From NCBI GenBank assembly GCA_003013855.2, contig PVNU02000127.1, positions 3,534,001 through 3,598,000 on the forward strand: 64,000 nt of DNA. The letters are read 5' to 3'. Below are positions 1 through 10,789 of this stretch, piece by piece. Below the pieces are notes generated by a model that ran no database searches, was not told where the DNA came from, and worked only from the letters and a program-made list of their open reading frames with translations. Source of the stretch: Liriodendron chinense. Taxonomy: Eukaryota; Streptophyta; Magnoliopsida; Magnoliales; Magnoliaceae. Numbering within the stretch: the stretch's first letter is position 1; each line of letters begins with the position of its first letter. A program made the translations under genes and the position numbers.

Positions 1-267
1 CTTATACTTGTAAGCCATAATTCCAAAGGTTAAGATTGTTCAACCGAGGAAAGTTTTGAGACATAGGCCACTGCTATGAGATGCAGCATACCAATGGTCT
101 GGATTGTTGAATAATGGGCCCCAGTTGTCAGGATCAAGAATCAGCGTAAACTTTGAAATGAGGCATCTTGCATATCATATGTAAATCCTTTGACTCGACT
201 CGTCAAACAAAGCGGTGGTTTTTAACTGATTTGATATAATCGCGGGTTTGGTGCCTGAGAGAAATTT

Positions 268-770
268 TGATACTCTGGCAGAGTGTGTGGATGATACGCA
301 GGCACTTAGAAATTGCACACACGGAATAGAAGCAGTAAAATTAAACCGTCCAAATTATGGTACCCAGTGTAGATTATCATGAACTAAAAATTAAACTTTT
401 TTAATTGCCTGACTATCGTATTGGTGTACATTTATTTGACGGTTAAAAATGAAAAATATCCAACGGTCCTATTTCCACAAACAAGTGCCTACAAATCAGA
501 TGTTATAATTATTCAATCAATCTTTAGTCAGGAATATAACTTGGTTACATTGGGATGCACAATTTAGTCGGTTTATTTGAGTTAATATATGACAAAAATT
601 TCAATTTTTTAGTGCTTCGGTTTCATGCGTCATACGCAGCTTTGAGTATATGTCGTCTTGGTACCTTGGAAATTGGAAACGTCCCGTCGTATGAGGAGCA
701 ATTGATACTCGGCCCGAGGATATACGTGTTTTCAGTTTGTACAGGCCTCCAGTGATCTAGACTCTTGGTC
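268..770. repeat. Dispersed repeat copy, family R1
   Basis: This stretch has phrases that recur elsewhere in the window: a start like GATACTCTGGCAGAGTGTG, then GCACTTAGAAATTGCACAC, then an AAATTAAACC(G/A) motif. Similar text occurs at about 9385-9925 and inside the element at 55133-55792. The 9.4-9.9 kb copy ends in the reverse complement of the starting phrase, which suggests a terminal inverted repeat. The outer ends here are uncertain and no target duplication was found. No protein-coding potential is seen. Confidence 0.35.
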
Positions 771-1724
771 TGTCAGGTCCCACTGTAACATCCCAAAAAT
801 CTCCTCAATCAAAAAATCTTAACCTTTCATTTCGCGGCCTGCAAATGTAAGGTCAATGCAAGAAACACAGCAACTATCCATGCTCAACGGAAGAAAGGCA
901 CCTAACTCTTCTTTTCAGTGGGATTTCTCCACTTACGCGTCTAGAACCCCATGCCTCATTGTTGAAACTCTGGGAGTCTACCACCGATGATGAAGGAAAT
1001 GATAAGAACAACGATAACTTAGAAGAAAAAAAAAAAAACGTACAGAACTCGAATCTTCCAATGACACATACCTTTGGTGGCATAGGACAGAAAGTGACAT
1101 ACAGCGGTGTCAGATTATTTCATGGCCCAGGCGGACCAAAAGAAAATCATTACGATCGGAAGTGATCCAAACCATTAGGACTATAAAAAGGTCATATTTC
1201 GCAATTCGAAATGAGTTTATGAACATAATATATGATTTTTAGGTAGCTCGAGCTACTTTAGCCACTCAACCTCGCTATGCTGGGTTGCCCACGATCGAAT
1301 TGCGAGATTCGACCAGTTCAATAGCCATTAACTTAGTTTTATTTCAATTTTACTATTTATAGTAAGTTTTGTTTTGATCATAACTTTTTATCCATAGGAT
1401 TTTAGACTTTGTGCTCAACATGAAAAGGGCTTAGAATAATTAGTAGAACAAAGCAGTTGAACAATTTGAAACTTTTTTTATTTTTGACCGAAAATCATGA
1501 GTTCTAATAGGATTGAGAGACTTCTATAAATAATAAGTTTATTATTTATAGTAAGTCGGATTTTTCTAGGAGTTTGAGTTTGAGTCTGATACTTCACTTA
1601 AGGTTTAGTTTCCTATTTATATGCATTGTAATTATGTTTTAAGCATTCAATACAATTATTTCAATTTTTAAAAATTATTTCTTTTATTTTCTTATGGATT
1701 CGAGAATGCCTTGAGGATTCAAGG
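771..1724. other. Gene-free AT-rich stretch
   Basis: I see no gene, RNA or well-bounded element here. The short reading frames at 874-1165 overlap on both strands and have no recognisable domain. Confidence 0.4.
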
Positions 1725-1780
1725 TGTTGTAGATAAGTTTGGCGTGTAAGAGGAATGTGAGGAATCGCGCTCGTATTTTC

Positions 1781-2067
1781 AGAATGCGAGCAGCCCAGCT
1801 CGGGCCCGACGAAAGGGGTCGCACATCCAGAATGCGAGCAGCCCAGCTCGGGCTCGACAAAAGGGGTCGCACATCCAGAATGCGAGCATCCCAGCTCGGG
1901 TCGACGAAAGGGGTCGCACATCCAGAATGGGAGCATCCCAGCTCGGGCTCGACGAAAGGGGTCGCACATCCAGAATGCGAGCAGCTCAGCTCGGGCTCGA
2001 CAAAAGGGGTCGCACATCTAGAATGCGAGCAACTCGGGTCGGGCTCGACAGAAGGGGTCGCATTCCG
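1781..2067. repeat. 48-bp tandem array (six units) in an LTR
   Basis: Six head-to-tail units of 47-48 bp start at 1781, 1829, 1877, 1924, 1972 and 2020. Each begins AGAATGCGAGCA and contains GGGGTCGCACATCC. A decayed seventh start follows. The period is a multiple of three, so several frames stay open on both strands (for example 1739-2161 plus and 1684-2085 minus). These are repeat translations, not genes. The array lies upstream of the TATA box, in the presumed U3 part of the LTR. Confidence 0.85.
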
Positions 2068-2590
2068 TGTGCTAAATGCGAGCACTCTAAATATGAGTAG
2101 CTCTCGCCATCTGAGTGATCGTGGTTCCTGGTTTCTGGCGTGGAAGGCCTTTGTCTACTAGTACCAGCAGCCCGTATAGGCCGATTTTTTGTTTATATCT
2201 GTTCTTAGCTCCGAATACCCAGAGACGTAATCATCTAGACGTCTAGGATGTTTTGACTACATCTTTATTCAAGGATTAAGCGAGATAAGTTCCTTATCCT
2301 ATGAAATCAATGCTAATCTTAACAACTTGCGTAGCGGATTGGATCATTGAGATCTGTATAAATAGATGACTCTATGATGATAAAGGTACACAATACTCAA
2401 TCTTTAACTCCGATTGATCATTCCTTCTCTTTTCAACCTCATCCTATTTAATTTAAGCATCGGAGGGCTAACGGCTGGACGCCAGCCACCCTTAGTTGCT
2501 TTCTGTTTCTTTTCAGGTCCAAGGAAGAAATCTCTTGGAGAGAAGATAACCTTTCGGAGGATCCTGTTACAAAAATCGACGTAAACAGTT

Positions 2591-2608
2591 TGGCGCCGTC
2601 TGTGGGAA
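2591..2608 (+). other. Retrotransposon primer-binding site
   Basis: TGGCGCCGTCTGTGGGAA lies three bases after the LTR end at 2587 and is identical to the minus-strand PBS at 33651-33668. It would pair with the 3' end of a tRNA; I do not assign which tRNA. Confidence 0.8.
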
Positions 2609-2660
2609 CGATTTGATCATCACAGTCAATCGTTCTACCACTAATCAAAATCCTTCCACA

Positions 2661-3104
2661 ACAGAGCTTCGAGTAATAAATCTTTTAAAATTCACCAAAT
2701 AACATATAAAGTCTTTATAATTTAAGATGGATGATTAGGATGAGCCCAACTCAATAAAACATATGACCAATCCTTACACTAAAAAATCATTTAGTGGGCT
2801 ATAAAAGTGGGCCCACTATTTCAAATTCCCTTTAATGATGAAAAACTATTAAATATCAACCTTAACTATAAACTAACATCAAATTAGTAGCATCTAATAG
2901 GCTTAAACACATCTTTAGTAATCCAAATCTCTAAAGCTGGGTGATTCTTTGTTGCATCATCCCTAAGTAATGAGACCGATTGTATGAGCTTAGATCACTG
3001 AAAACTGGAAGTTAGAAATATGAAGCGTATCTTATGATGCAATTGAGATGCTGGTGCTTGAAAATTTTTCCAGGGCTGCCTATTGCACTGTCCTGTATTT
3101 TTCC
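2661..3104. other. Gene-free stretch
   Basis: No gene or bounded element is seen. It lies between the truncated LTR element and the first hairpin MITE block. Confidence 0.4.
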
Positions 3105-3124
3105 ACGGCTGCCCATTGCACTGT

Positions 3125-3525
3125 CCTATCCACACCGTCCATCCACTTTGTTGGATCATTTGCGTCATGAACTAAAAATCCAAAGCTCAAATGGACCACA
3201 CCATCGAAACCAATGGGGACAATGATGCCACTGTTGAAACCTTCTCTTAGCCCACCATGATGTTTATTCGGCATCCAACCTGTTCATCAAGTTAGACAGA
3301 CATGGATGAGGGAAAACCCAAATATCAACGTGATACATAACTTCTGTAGCTCTCAAGAAGTTTTCAATTGTAGATGTTCATTCTCCACTTTTTACTGTGA
3401 TGTAGTCCATGTAAGGTTTGAATCTGGTTCATTTTTTTTTTGTCTCATGCCATAAAATGATAATGCAAAATGGATGGATGGTATGGATATAGCACATACA
3501 TCATGATAGGACTCACATAATTTTG
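3125..3525. mobile_element. Hairpin MITE, family A
   Basis: The left arm (ATCCACACCGTCCATCCACT at 3128) is mirrored by the right arm (ATGGATGGATGGTATGGATA near 3470). The centre carries the family-typical phrases CATCCAACCTGTTCATCAAG and AAATATCAACGTGAT. The arms are diverged, so this is an old copy. Terminal sequences and target duplication are not clear. Confidence 0.55.
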
Positions 3526-3620
3526 GGCAAGTCAAAATTGAATGAAAGTGTTGGTGCACACAATATATGTTTCATTGTTTTTCACGGAGGTAGCCTTTGG
3601 CGGAAGTTTCTGGGACAGTA

Positions 3621-3917
3621 ATTTAGGTGGGGCCACACCAATGCTTGTGAGAAATCTACCATGTTCATCCGTTTTGCCATATCATATTAGGGCATGGGCC
3701 CAATAGTAATGACCTTATGAAGGGTATGGATGGCATAAACATTGCGGTGGAACCTAAGGAGGTTTTAGCGATGGGCATTTCCCTAACCACTTGTTTGTAT
3801 CATATGGCCCACTTGAGTTTTGCATCCATCTCATTTTTTTTACCCAAGTCTTAACATGATTTAGCAAAGCGGATAAACAGGGTGGATTTCTCACTAACAT
3901 CACGGTGGGCCCACCTA
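3621..3917. mobile_element. Hairpin MITE, family B (GAGAAATC variant)
   Basis: It begins TTAGGTGGGGCCACACC and ends GTGGGCCCACCTAA, an inverted terminal repeat. The arms carry TGAGAAATCTACC and its mirror GGTGGATTTCTCAC, which marks a sister family to A. Related copies are at 16575-16975, 59820-60255 and 60338-60819. No coding capacity. Confidence 0.6.
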
Positions 3918-4469
3918 ACATCCCGTCGCATGAATGGGAAAGATTTTCGAAGAAAAGTCCCATGGGTTTGTCACTTACAGGAGCCATCGAGATTGCCCTG
4001 CAAACTCTGGCATCGACTCATCCCAATTTTTAATCTCCATAAGAAACTCTTATCCCAGCTTTTAATTTCGATGGGAAACTAGAGTTTCTAAAACAGTGAA
4101 GGAGCTCTTCTGTTACAAACGCCTAAGCCGTTGAGGTTTGCAGTTGTTCTTTTTCATCGCAGGGTTTTGCCGACACCATTGAAACTACAACTCTCTTTCT
4201 TTCATTGAGAATTTTTTTACAAAAGTATTCATTGCTTGAAATCCCTTTACCTGTAATATAAAACATGCCTTTTTGCCATGTTTCAAATTACAACAGTCTG
4301 CAATCTGTTTACAAGCAAATAACTCATCCAAACACTCCCATGTAATCGGATTACAACTTAACAACTTTACAGGCATCCAAAAAAACCCTTAGAGAACCCA
4401 TAGTTGTACACAATAAAAAGTTGAGTATACTGTATGTCTCCTGAGGCACGGGTTATTGTGCTAGACAAA

Positions 4470-5110
4470 AACCGAGCTAGATTGATTAACTCGTTCAACT
4501 TAGCTTGGATAAGCTTGACTTGGCTCGACTTGAAAGTTGGGTTTGTGGTAAGTTGGGCTTATTTTTTTAGCTAAGGAGAATTTCAAGTAGAGCTCGACTA
4601 GTCTCAAAGCTCGGCCTGAACTCAATTCGGATCAAGTTATAACTTAATCATATAATATTATATTTATATGTATAACTTAATTAATATATATTTTATATTA
4701 TAATGTGATATAAGAAATAAATATGGATCGTCTACTCTGCTTCAATAGGATTTTCCTATTTGACGACGCCTGATTGGTCCAGCTTAGCACACGTCAACAC
4801 TGACTGCATTAAATGCAGCAATACTGACAACGTCAGGGCTAAGCTGGACCAATCAGGTGGTCGGCAAATAGGAAAATCTTGTTCAAGCGGAGCAAACGAT
4901 CTGGACTCATAAGAAAAGGGTGTGCCCGTATACAATTTAAAAAGAAAATGCTCGAGCTCGACTTTGAACTTGGCTCAAGCTGCTAATTGAATCGAGCCTA
5001 GGTGGCTTGCCAAAATTAAGGACCGAGTCAAGCCGAACTTAAGTTGTGGTAGGCTGCTAGCCAAACAGAGCTGAGTTCTACCAAGTTCGAGTTGGTTCGG
5101 CTTGGTGTGC
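4470..5110. repeat. GCTCGA/CTTGAGC-rich transposon-like repeat with a nested hairpin
   Basis: The flanks of this block are rich in GCTCGACT, GGCTCGACTTG and CTCGAGCTCGACT phrases, related to the hAT-like elements at 5473 and 42184. The middle (about 4726-4897) is a separate hairpin: CGCCTGATTGGTCCAGCTTA is mirrored by TAAGCTGGACCAATCAGG. Outer ends are not defined. Confidence 0.45.
4726..4897. mobile_element. Short hairpin MITE
   Basis: A 170-bp near-palindrome. GGATCGTCTACTCTGCTT at the left mirrors AAGCGGAGCAAACGATCT at the right, and GATTTTCCTATTTG mirrors CAAATAGGAAAATC. The arms meet around a loop near 4800-4845. It sits inside the CTCGA-rich repeat, so it inserted later. Confidence 0.6.
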
Positions 5111-5472
5111 AGTGCCTCTAAGTTGTATGTGACAGACCTGACACGTGTATGATGATCTGAACCGTGAATCATGTATTCTAAGTCGTTGATTAGCCCTTAA
5201 CCAAAATTTCCTTTGATTTGTAGTATCTTAATCATATAATAAATGGGCCTTCTTCTTCTCGATAAGAACCATTGCTATCTTTTTACTTTTCAGTTTATAG
5301 TTGTTTAAATATCGAAATTTCCATGGCCCATTCACTATTCAAAATATAAAATTGATGGTTCGGATCTCCTGCATGTATCCCACGTGTTACGAATGACATG
5401 CAACATGAAAAATGTATCATGTCTCCCCGAGTTTTTCAAAATTGAAAAGCAGGGGAGAGTGCATCTCGTGAC

Positions 5473-6081
5473 TAGAGTTATACACGAGTCGAGTCGAGTT
5501 GAGTATTACCCCTACTTGGTGCTCAACTCACACCTACCCCTGCTCGTTACTCGACTCGACTCGGCCGAGTCGAGCATACCTCTGCTCAGTCAACAAACCG
5601 AGCAAGTACAAGTCAAGTTCAAGTTCAAGTTCAAGCCGAGTCCAAGCTTTCGAGTTGAGTCTAAGTTCAAGTCTTTCGAGCCATCCCACCCATCCATCCA
5701 CACATCCATCCCATTCATCCACCCATTCATATATATTAATATTAATCTATATATATATTAACATTAATATATATAAATATTAATCTATTTAAAATATATA
5801 AATATTAATATATTATATATATAAATATTATATATATTTTTTTAATATTTTAGGGGTGACCTGCCCTAGACGGCGCCCGGTCGGTCAGTCTAAAAATCTA
5901 AGAAAAAAGTAGAGGGGGGAAGGGGATTATCGGCATCGATTGTTGAACGGACAGGCAGCGGACAGGGCAACTCGTCAAACAAGTAGCGGATAGGAAGTAG
6001 GCGAGGTGACATCACTGTGCAGGGTGAGCGGACAGACAGTGGGCGAGGCGGCAACTTCGTACAGGGCGAGGGACAGGCAGT

Positions 6082-6125
<44 letters not shown>

Positions 6126-6482
6126 AGCGCCGTGTAGGGCGAGCGGACATGCAGTTGGGGTGGTCGAACTTCGAGCTTAGAGAGAGGGAGGGAGAGGGTT
6201 AGGGTTGAGATTAGGGAGTGAGGGGGGCGCTTAAGCAGAATTAGATTAATTTTTTTTTCCAGGTATTTATACTCCTAGTCAAACGGAAAAGTCAAATTGA
6301 ACGGAGTTTGAGTTGAGCTAAGTCGAACAGGGCCATGCTTGGTACTCGACTCGAACTCATTTGAGCATCCAAAAAATGACTCAACTAAGGGTAAAACTCA
6401 CTTCCGATCCGAGCTTAACTGAGCATTTTCGAGCCGAGCCGACCGAGTTTCCCAGAGCTTGCTCGACTAGTGCACAGCTATA
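5473..6482. mobile_element. hAT-like non-autonomous DNA transposon with 8-bp target duplication
   Basis: The ends are TAGAGTTATACACGAGTCG (left) and GTGCACAGCTATA (right, mirror TATAGCTGTGCAC). They are flanked by CTCGTGAC (5465-5472) and CACGTGAC (6483-6490), 8 bp with one mismatch, which fits the hAT superfamily. The interior is rich in ACTCGACTCG, then an AT-rich microsatellite (5720-5840), then a 43-base G run (6082-6124). No transposase is present. The element at 42184-45237 has the same ends and the same order of AT tract then G/C homopolymer, so the two are family members. Confidence 0.7.
6082..6124. repeat. Poly-G tract
   Basis: 43 consecutive G residues inside the hAT-like element. 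Such a run is error-prone in sequencing, so the exact length is uncertain. It creates a false proline-rich reading frame on the minus strand. Confidence 0.9.
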
Positions 6483-7798
6483 CACGTGACCTACCGCCAG
6501 TTTCTCGATCCTCTGCAGAGAGTTCGTTTCGCCACTGTAGCGCCTCGGGATCCAACGTGTGTCGTCCCCCACTGAGGCCCACCCTGATGAGATATTCCAA
6601 TGATTTGGACCGTCTATTGTGTCTTTAATAATACCCTAAATAAGATATTGTTCCATAATGAAGCTTCAATGATGATCCAGTCCTTTTATTTTAGAGTTAG
6701 ATCTGAGCCGTTAAAATTTTTCTTTTCATTGTTTTAAATTCCTCTACAGATAGTGATGGTCAGAATCATCCTTTTAAATTATTTCCAAAGGTGGCCATCG
6801 GAGAATAGATTCTACGTCGGACCACCCATCATGTGGACCACAAGGGGCCACACGAGGAATCCTGTGTCAGTACCGAGGCAAAACGAACTCTTCTCTGTAC
6901 ACGCGGCTGATGTTTATGAGACTCGGATGGTTAGTTTGGAGGGCCCAACATGGCTAGTACAAGTCGTGAAAAATCAAAACGGTCATGCATTCCTAAATGC
7001 TTGGTCCAAAGACGTTTGTTAATTGAGCGTGGACGATTGTCACGTCTATGTGCTGTTCTGAAGACTATCTTGATTGGGTATCAGGATTATTCAATCAGTG
7101 TGATTTTCGGACCAGGGCCCATCCATGTAAGAGCCTGCTGGATGAATGGCATGGATCTCATACAGTTGGGCCAGGATTTGTTGGGGAATATAGCTCAATC
7201 CAACTGAAAACGACGTCGGTTGAATGTGTAACAGTTCAATAGCCTGCTTTTGAACAGTTGATGACACGTTTTATCTGTCAAACAGAGGTGCGCATCCAGC
7301 AGGTGGCCCATCGGCTGAACGGTCCAGATAAAAGAGCAAGTTCTCTAGTAATTAGAGGAGGCTATGCTCTGAGTCAACTCTCAATAGGACCGAATGCAGT
7401 CGGTGAAACACCAGGAGCCTGTGGGGTCCACATCAAAGGTTGGCCCTGGTGGATTTGAGGGGGACCACTCAACGTGAACATGCTCATCCAATCATCAGGT
7501 GGGTACACCCTGTAGACAGCATTTAGGGTATTGTGGATTCTCCTTCTAACCATCCATTTAACTCATACAAACGTGGCCCACCTGATGAGGCAATGTCGAG
7601 GAGAATTTAATCAATGCATGAATACCGTGTAGGGATTCCATGATAAGATGGACAAACATATCCATCAATCCAAACCAACCAATTAATGGGCCACATCTCA
7701 TTATAGACCAACTATAAAAATCAAAACAATTGGCTGCTTCTAACCATTCAATCTATGAACATTTCAGTCCGACGTTTATAGATTAGTTTAAGCTCTAG
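6483..7798. other. Gene-free stretch with repeat fragments
   Basis: No gene is supported. Several overlapping short frames (6753-7022, 6950-7207, 7048-7242, 7258-7458) share no recognisable domain. The part near 7500-7700 has GTGGCCCACCTGATGAG-type phrases found in other repeats of the window. Confidence 0.4.
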
Positions 7799-8040
7799 GC
7801 TCCGTTGGGGCGCGACTTAGGTGAGACCCCGGAACCAGTGAAGTGGGTGAGACCCTGACGTGGCGTATTAGGATTGGTCCACTTGGGCGGGCGTGTGTGA
7901 GAGAGCCACACGTTAGGGACGGCATCAATTAACGGCCGTTACCTGGCTCCGCCTCTCCCTCGTATTTCCCTCTCCGCTCGTTGGCCGCCTCTTCCTCTCG
8001 CCCTCCACGTACCTCTCGTGAGAGTGGAGAGATCCTGTCC

Positions 8041-8599
8041 CGACGCGGATTAGCTACTGACAGGTTGAGTAGCGATCTAGCTACTGAAGTGAAGTCACCA
8101 ACTTCTGTGGGCCCCACATGATGTATATGTTGTATCCACACCATCCATACATTTGGAGAGTTTATTTTAGGACATGAGATAAAGAATTAGTCAGATCCAA
8201 CACTCAAGTGGACCCCACCAAAGAAAACAGTGGGGCTTGATCTCCTACCATTAAAATCTTCTTGGGGACACAGGAGTTTTCGATCAAGCTGATATTTATG
8301 TTTTCCCTTCTTCAATGTCCGTGTGAACTTTTGAACAGATTGGATCTCAAATAAACATCATGGTGGGCCCTAGGAAGGTTTCAACGGTCGTATATTGTCC
8401 CCACAGTTTTCTTTAGTGGGGTCCACTTGAGCTTTGGATCTGTCTCATTCTTTAGCTCATGCCCTAAAATGATCTCTCCAAATGAATGGACGGTGTGGAT
8501 ACAACACATACATCATGGTGGGCCCCACAGTAGTTGGTGACGTTACTTCAGTAGCCGGATAGCTACTCAACTCAACGTGTCAGTAGCTAATCCGCGTCC
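8041..8599. mobile_element. Full-length palindromic MITE, family A, Mutator-type
   Basis: 559 bp, nearly palindromic along its whole length. It begins CGACGCGGATTAGCTACTGA and ends TCAGTAGCTAATCCGCGTCC. The flanks are ATCCTGTCC (8032-8040) and ATCTTGTCC (8600-8608), a 9-bp duplication with one mismatch. The arms contain GATGTATATGTTGTATCCAC and its mirror, and GTGACTTCAC-like stem parts; the centre holds the CATGGTGGGCCCTAGGAAGG phrase. It is nested in the element at 7808-9324. The copy at 61471-62024 is a close relative. Confidence 0.8.
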
Positions 8600-8671
8600 A
8601 TCTTGTCCTCTCTCCCTCCCATAATGGCAGCGGGAGCTCCCCAACCCAATTTTTTTTTTTTTTTTTTTCAG

Positions 8672-9113
8672 ATTAACTGGGCCCACTGTAAATGCATGTG
8701 GTTTATCTACATCGTCCATCTGTTTTTCCAGCTCATATAAGGAGTTGAAACCAAAATTAAAGCATATCGAAATTTCAGGTGGACCATATCACAGGAAACA
8801 GTGGGTATAATGATTCCCACCGTTGAAACCTTTCGAGGGCCCGTAGTGATGTTTCTTTGTCATCCAATCTGTTCACAAGATCACGGAAACATTGATAATG
8901 GCAAAAAACAAATATCAGCTGGATCCAAAACTTCCGTGGCCCTCAAGAATTTTTCAATGGTACACATTCAATTCACACTTTTTCCTGTGGTGTGGTCCGC
9001 TTAAGAAATTTAAATGCTTCATTTTTTGTCTCAAGCCATAAAATTATCTGTTAAAGGGGATGAACAGATTAGATAAAATAGATAAATCACGGTGGACCAC
9101 ATCTAGTTTAATG
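8672..9113. mobile_element. Hairpin MITE, family A, nested
   Basis: Left end ATTAACTGGGCCCACTG and right end GTGGACCACATCTAGTTTAAT mirror each other. The arms and centre carry the family A phrases (CAGGAAACAGTGGG, AAATATCAGCTGGATCC, TTTTTCCTGTGGTGTGG). It lies inside the 7808-9324 element. Confidence 0.6.
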
Positions 9114-9384
9114 CAAGGGTATTGAGTTCGTACACAATCCACTTCCTTTGCGAGGGAGAGGAAGAGACGCATGGAGAGAGAAAACGGAGAAAACGGCCGT
9201 TAAACGATGCCGTCTCTCACGTGTAAATGCATAGCATATATGCCGCTTGGTGGACCCATGCGGCTCCGCCACGTCAGGATCCCACCGACTTCGCTGGTTC
9301 CGGGGTCTCACCTAAGCCGCGCCCGCTCCGTTGCTGGTCTGTGTTCCAACATTCACATGATCTGTGGAACTCTGTGCTAGAGAT

Positions 9385-9925
9385 CTCTAGTTCCAAAGAA
9401 AAGGTAGAGTTATTTGATACTCCAAATAGATATGATGCTTGATACTGAAGCACTTAGAAATGATACACGTGGCATATATTAACCAAAATTAAACCAACTA
9501 GATTGTGAAACTTGCTGTATTTAAGTTACAAAACAAAATAAAAATCAAGTTGGTTAAACAATCCTAACCACTGGTCTGCGGACACTTGTTTTTTTTAAAT
9601 AAGACAAGCAACATGCATTATCTAAAAACAAACCATCTAACTTGAGGGACCACTGTAGACAATCCAACGTCTCAAAAGGCACCATTGTTCAGTGGACATT
9701 TATTCGTTTAATTTTAACCGTTTATTAATTTCCATTTCAACTTTCCACTAAATATTCACCAATGAGCCACTTAAGAAATTAAATTAGTTTATTTTTTTTT
9801 GTATATGGTCCATTTAAATGGGGCCCCTTGGTTTGAATAGTTTAATTTAAGTTACTTATTTTCAACCTGCACAACGAATGAAGCATGCGTATGAACCATC
9901 ACACTCTGCTAGAGTATCAGTTTCC
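9385..9925. repeat. Dispersed repeat copy, family R1
   Basis: It shares GCACTTAGAAAT and AAATTAAACCAACTAGATTG phrasing with the copies at 268-770 and in 55.3-55.6 kb. It ends CACACTCTGCTAGAGTATCA, the mirror of the start of the 268-770 copy. No coding potential is seen. Confidence 0.4.
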
Positions 9926-10735
9926 CTTTTCTATTCACGAGAGAGAGAGCCCACTTCCACACATCCAAATGATCCATACCGTTGCTTAAAACTTGATAAA
10001 GAAAAGCAAGGGTAGTGTTTTATGGAGCTGAGTCTTTTGATTTCATGTAGACATACAAAGCCCCTGAGAATGATTGAGTTCTCGGCCAACGTTGCTTGAG
10101 GAAATGAAAGAAGCCCGTTGGAAAACACACCCACGTGCCCAGCACATGTTCAGGGGTTGATTGATCTTCTGTTTGGAAATTGCACCCTTTCTGCCTTGGC
10201 CTCGTGTGCATGCATCCTTTTCTGCCTGCTTTTGGTATCAAGATACTACCAAAAAATGTATTTCGAAATTGCACTTGCTACACGTGTGGAAACGAGTAGT
10301 GGTGCTGATGGGTTGGATCCATGGATGGACCATTAGACTCGACCAGGAATTAAAAAATTATGGTCCTACATTAGACTTTTTACATGACTGATAAAAATGA
10401 GTATGGTCGTCCACTTTGCCCCAACCTGATTAAATTGAGCTAATCTGGGCCATCCTAACATGGACCTGATCCAAACTTAGAAAAGTAATTTCATTATAAG
10501 TAGTAGCTAGGAGCCTAGGAAATTGCCTATGACAATAAGGTTAATTTGGGGAAGTGGGATGCACTGCAAACCTTTTGAATGACATGCGGCATGCTGAGTC
10601 ATCAATCACATAGTTCACTCAATGTTACCAAGGGAGTGAGCTATAGATTACATGGTTGGAATTATCAAACCAAAGTGCTAGTTTGGAATCATATGTAATA
10701 TAAGATGTGATCTATCTCATCTAATAGATGTTTCA
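9926..10735. other. Gene-free stretch
   Basis: No supported gene. Three overlapping frames at 10020-10391 lie on both strands and resemble no family I know. Confidence 0.4.
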
Positions 10736-10789
10736 AGATGATAATTGGGCCTGGTTTGTTTGGGATGGGATTAGGTGAGACCCTGGATC

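Larger units (their letters stand above)
1725..2660 (+). mobile_element. Truncated Ty3/gypsy LTR retrotransposon: LTR plus primer-binding site
   Basis: An LTR is inferred from about 1725 (TGTTGTAGATAAG) to 2587 (GTAAACA). Three bases later comes TGGCGCCGTCTGTGGGAA, the same primer-binding site as in the large Tat-type element at 24164-34317. The LTR also shares the phrase GCATCGGAGGGCTAACGGCT (2457 on) with that element and has a TATA box (TGTATAAATAG) near 2355. Only about 50-70 bases of internal sequence follow, with no gag. The right LTR is absent, so no target duplication can be tested. The left end is a best guess; the right end and PBS are well supported. Confidence 0.65.
7808..9324. 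mobile_element. Mutator-like (MULE) non-autonomous element with perfect 9-bp target duplication
   Basis: The left end GGGCGCGACTTAGGTGAG is mirrored at the right by CTCACCTAAGCCGCGCCC. The inverted similarity continues inward for roughly 200 bp, including GACGGCATC and TTAACGGCCGTT on both sides. The flanks are an exact 9-bp duplication, GCTCCGTTG, at 7799-7807 and 9325-9333. Long TIRs with a 9-bp duplication are typical of Mutator-like elements. Two other elements sit inside it (8041-8599 and 8672-9113), so the original element was much shorter. No MULE transposase is seen. Confidence 0.8.

Noticed and set aside
1684..2161. Overlapping frames of 118-140 codons on both strands with repeated GCATPFVEPELGCSHS-type units
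   Set aside because: They are translations of a 48-bp tandem repeat, whose period is a multiple of three; not genes. Unit spacing also rules out a CRISPR array.
5890..6150. Proline-rich frame
   Set aside because: Produced by the poly-G run.
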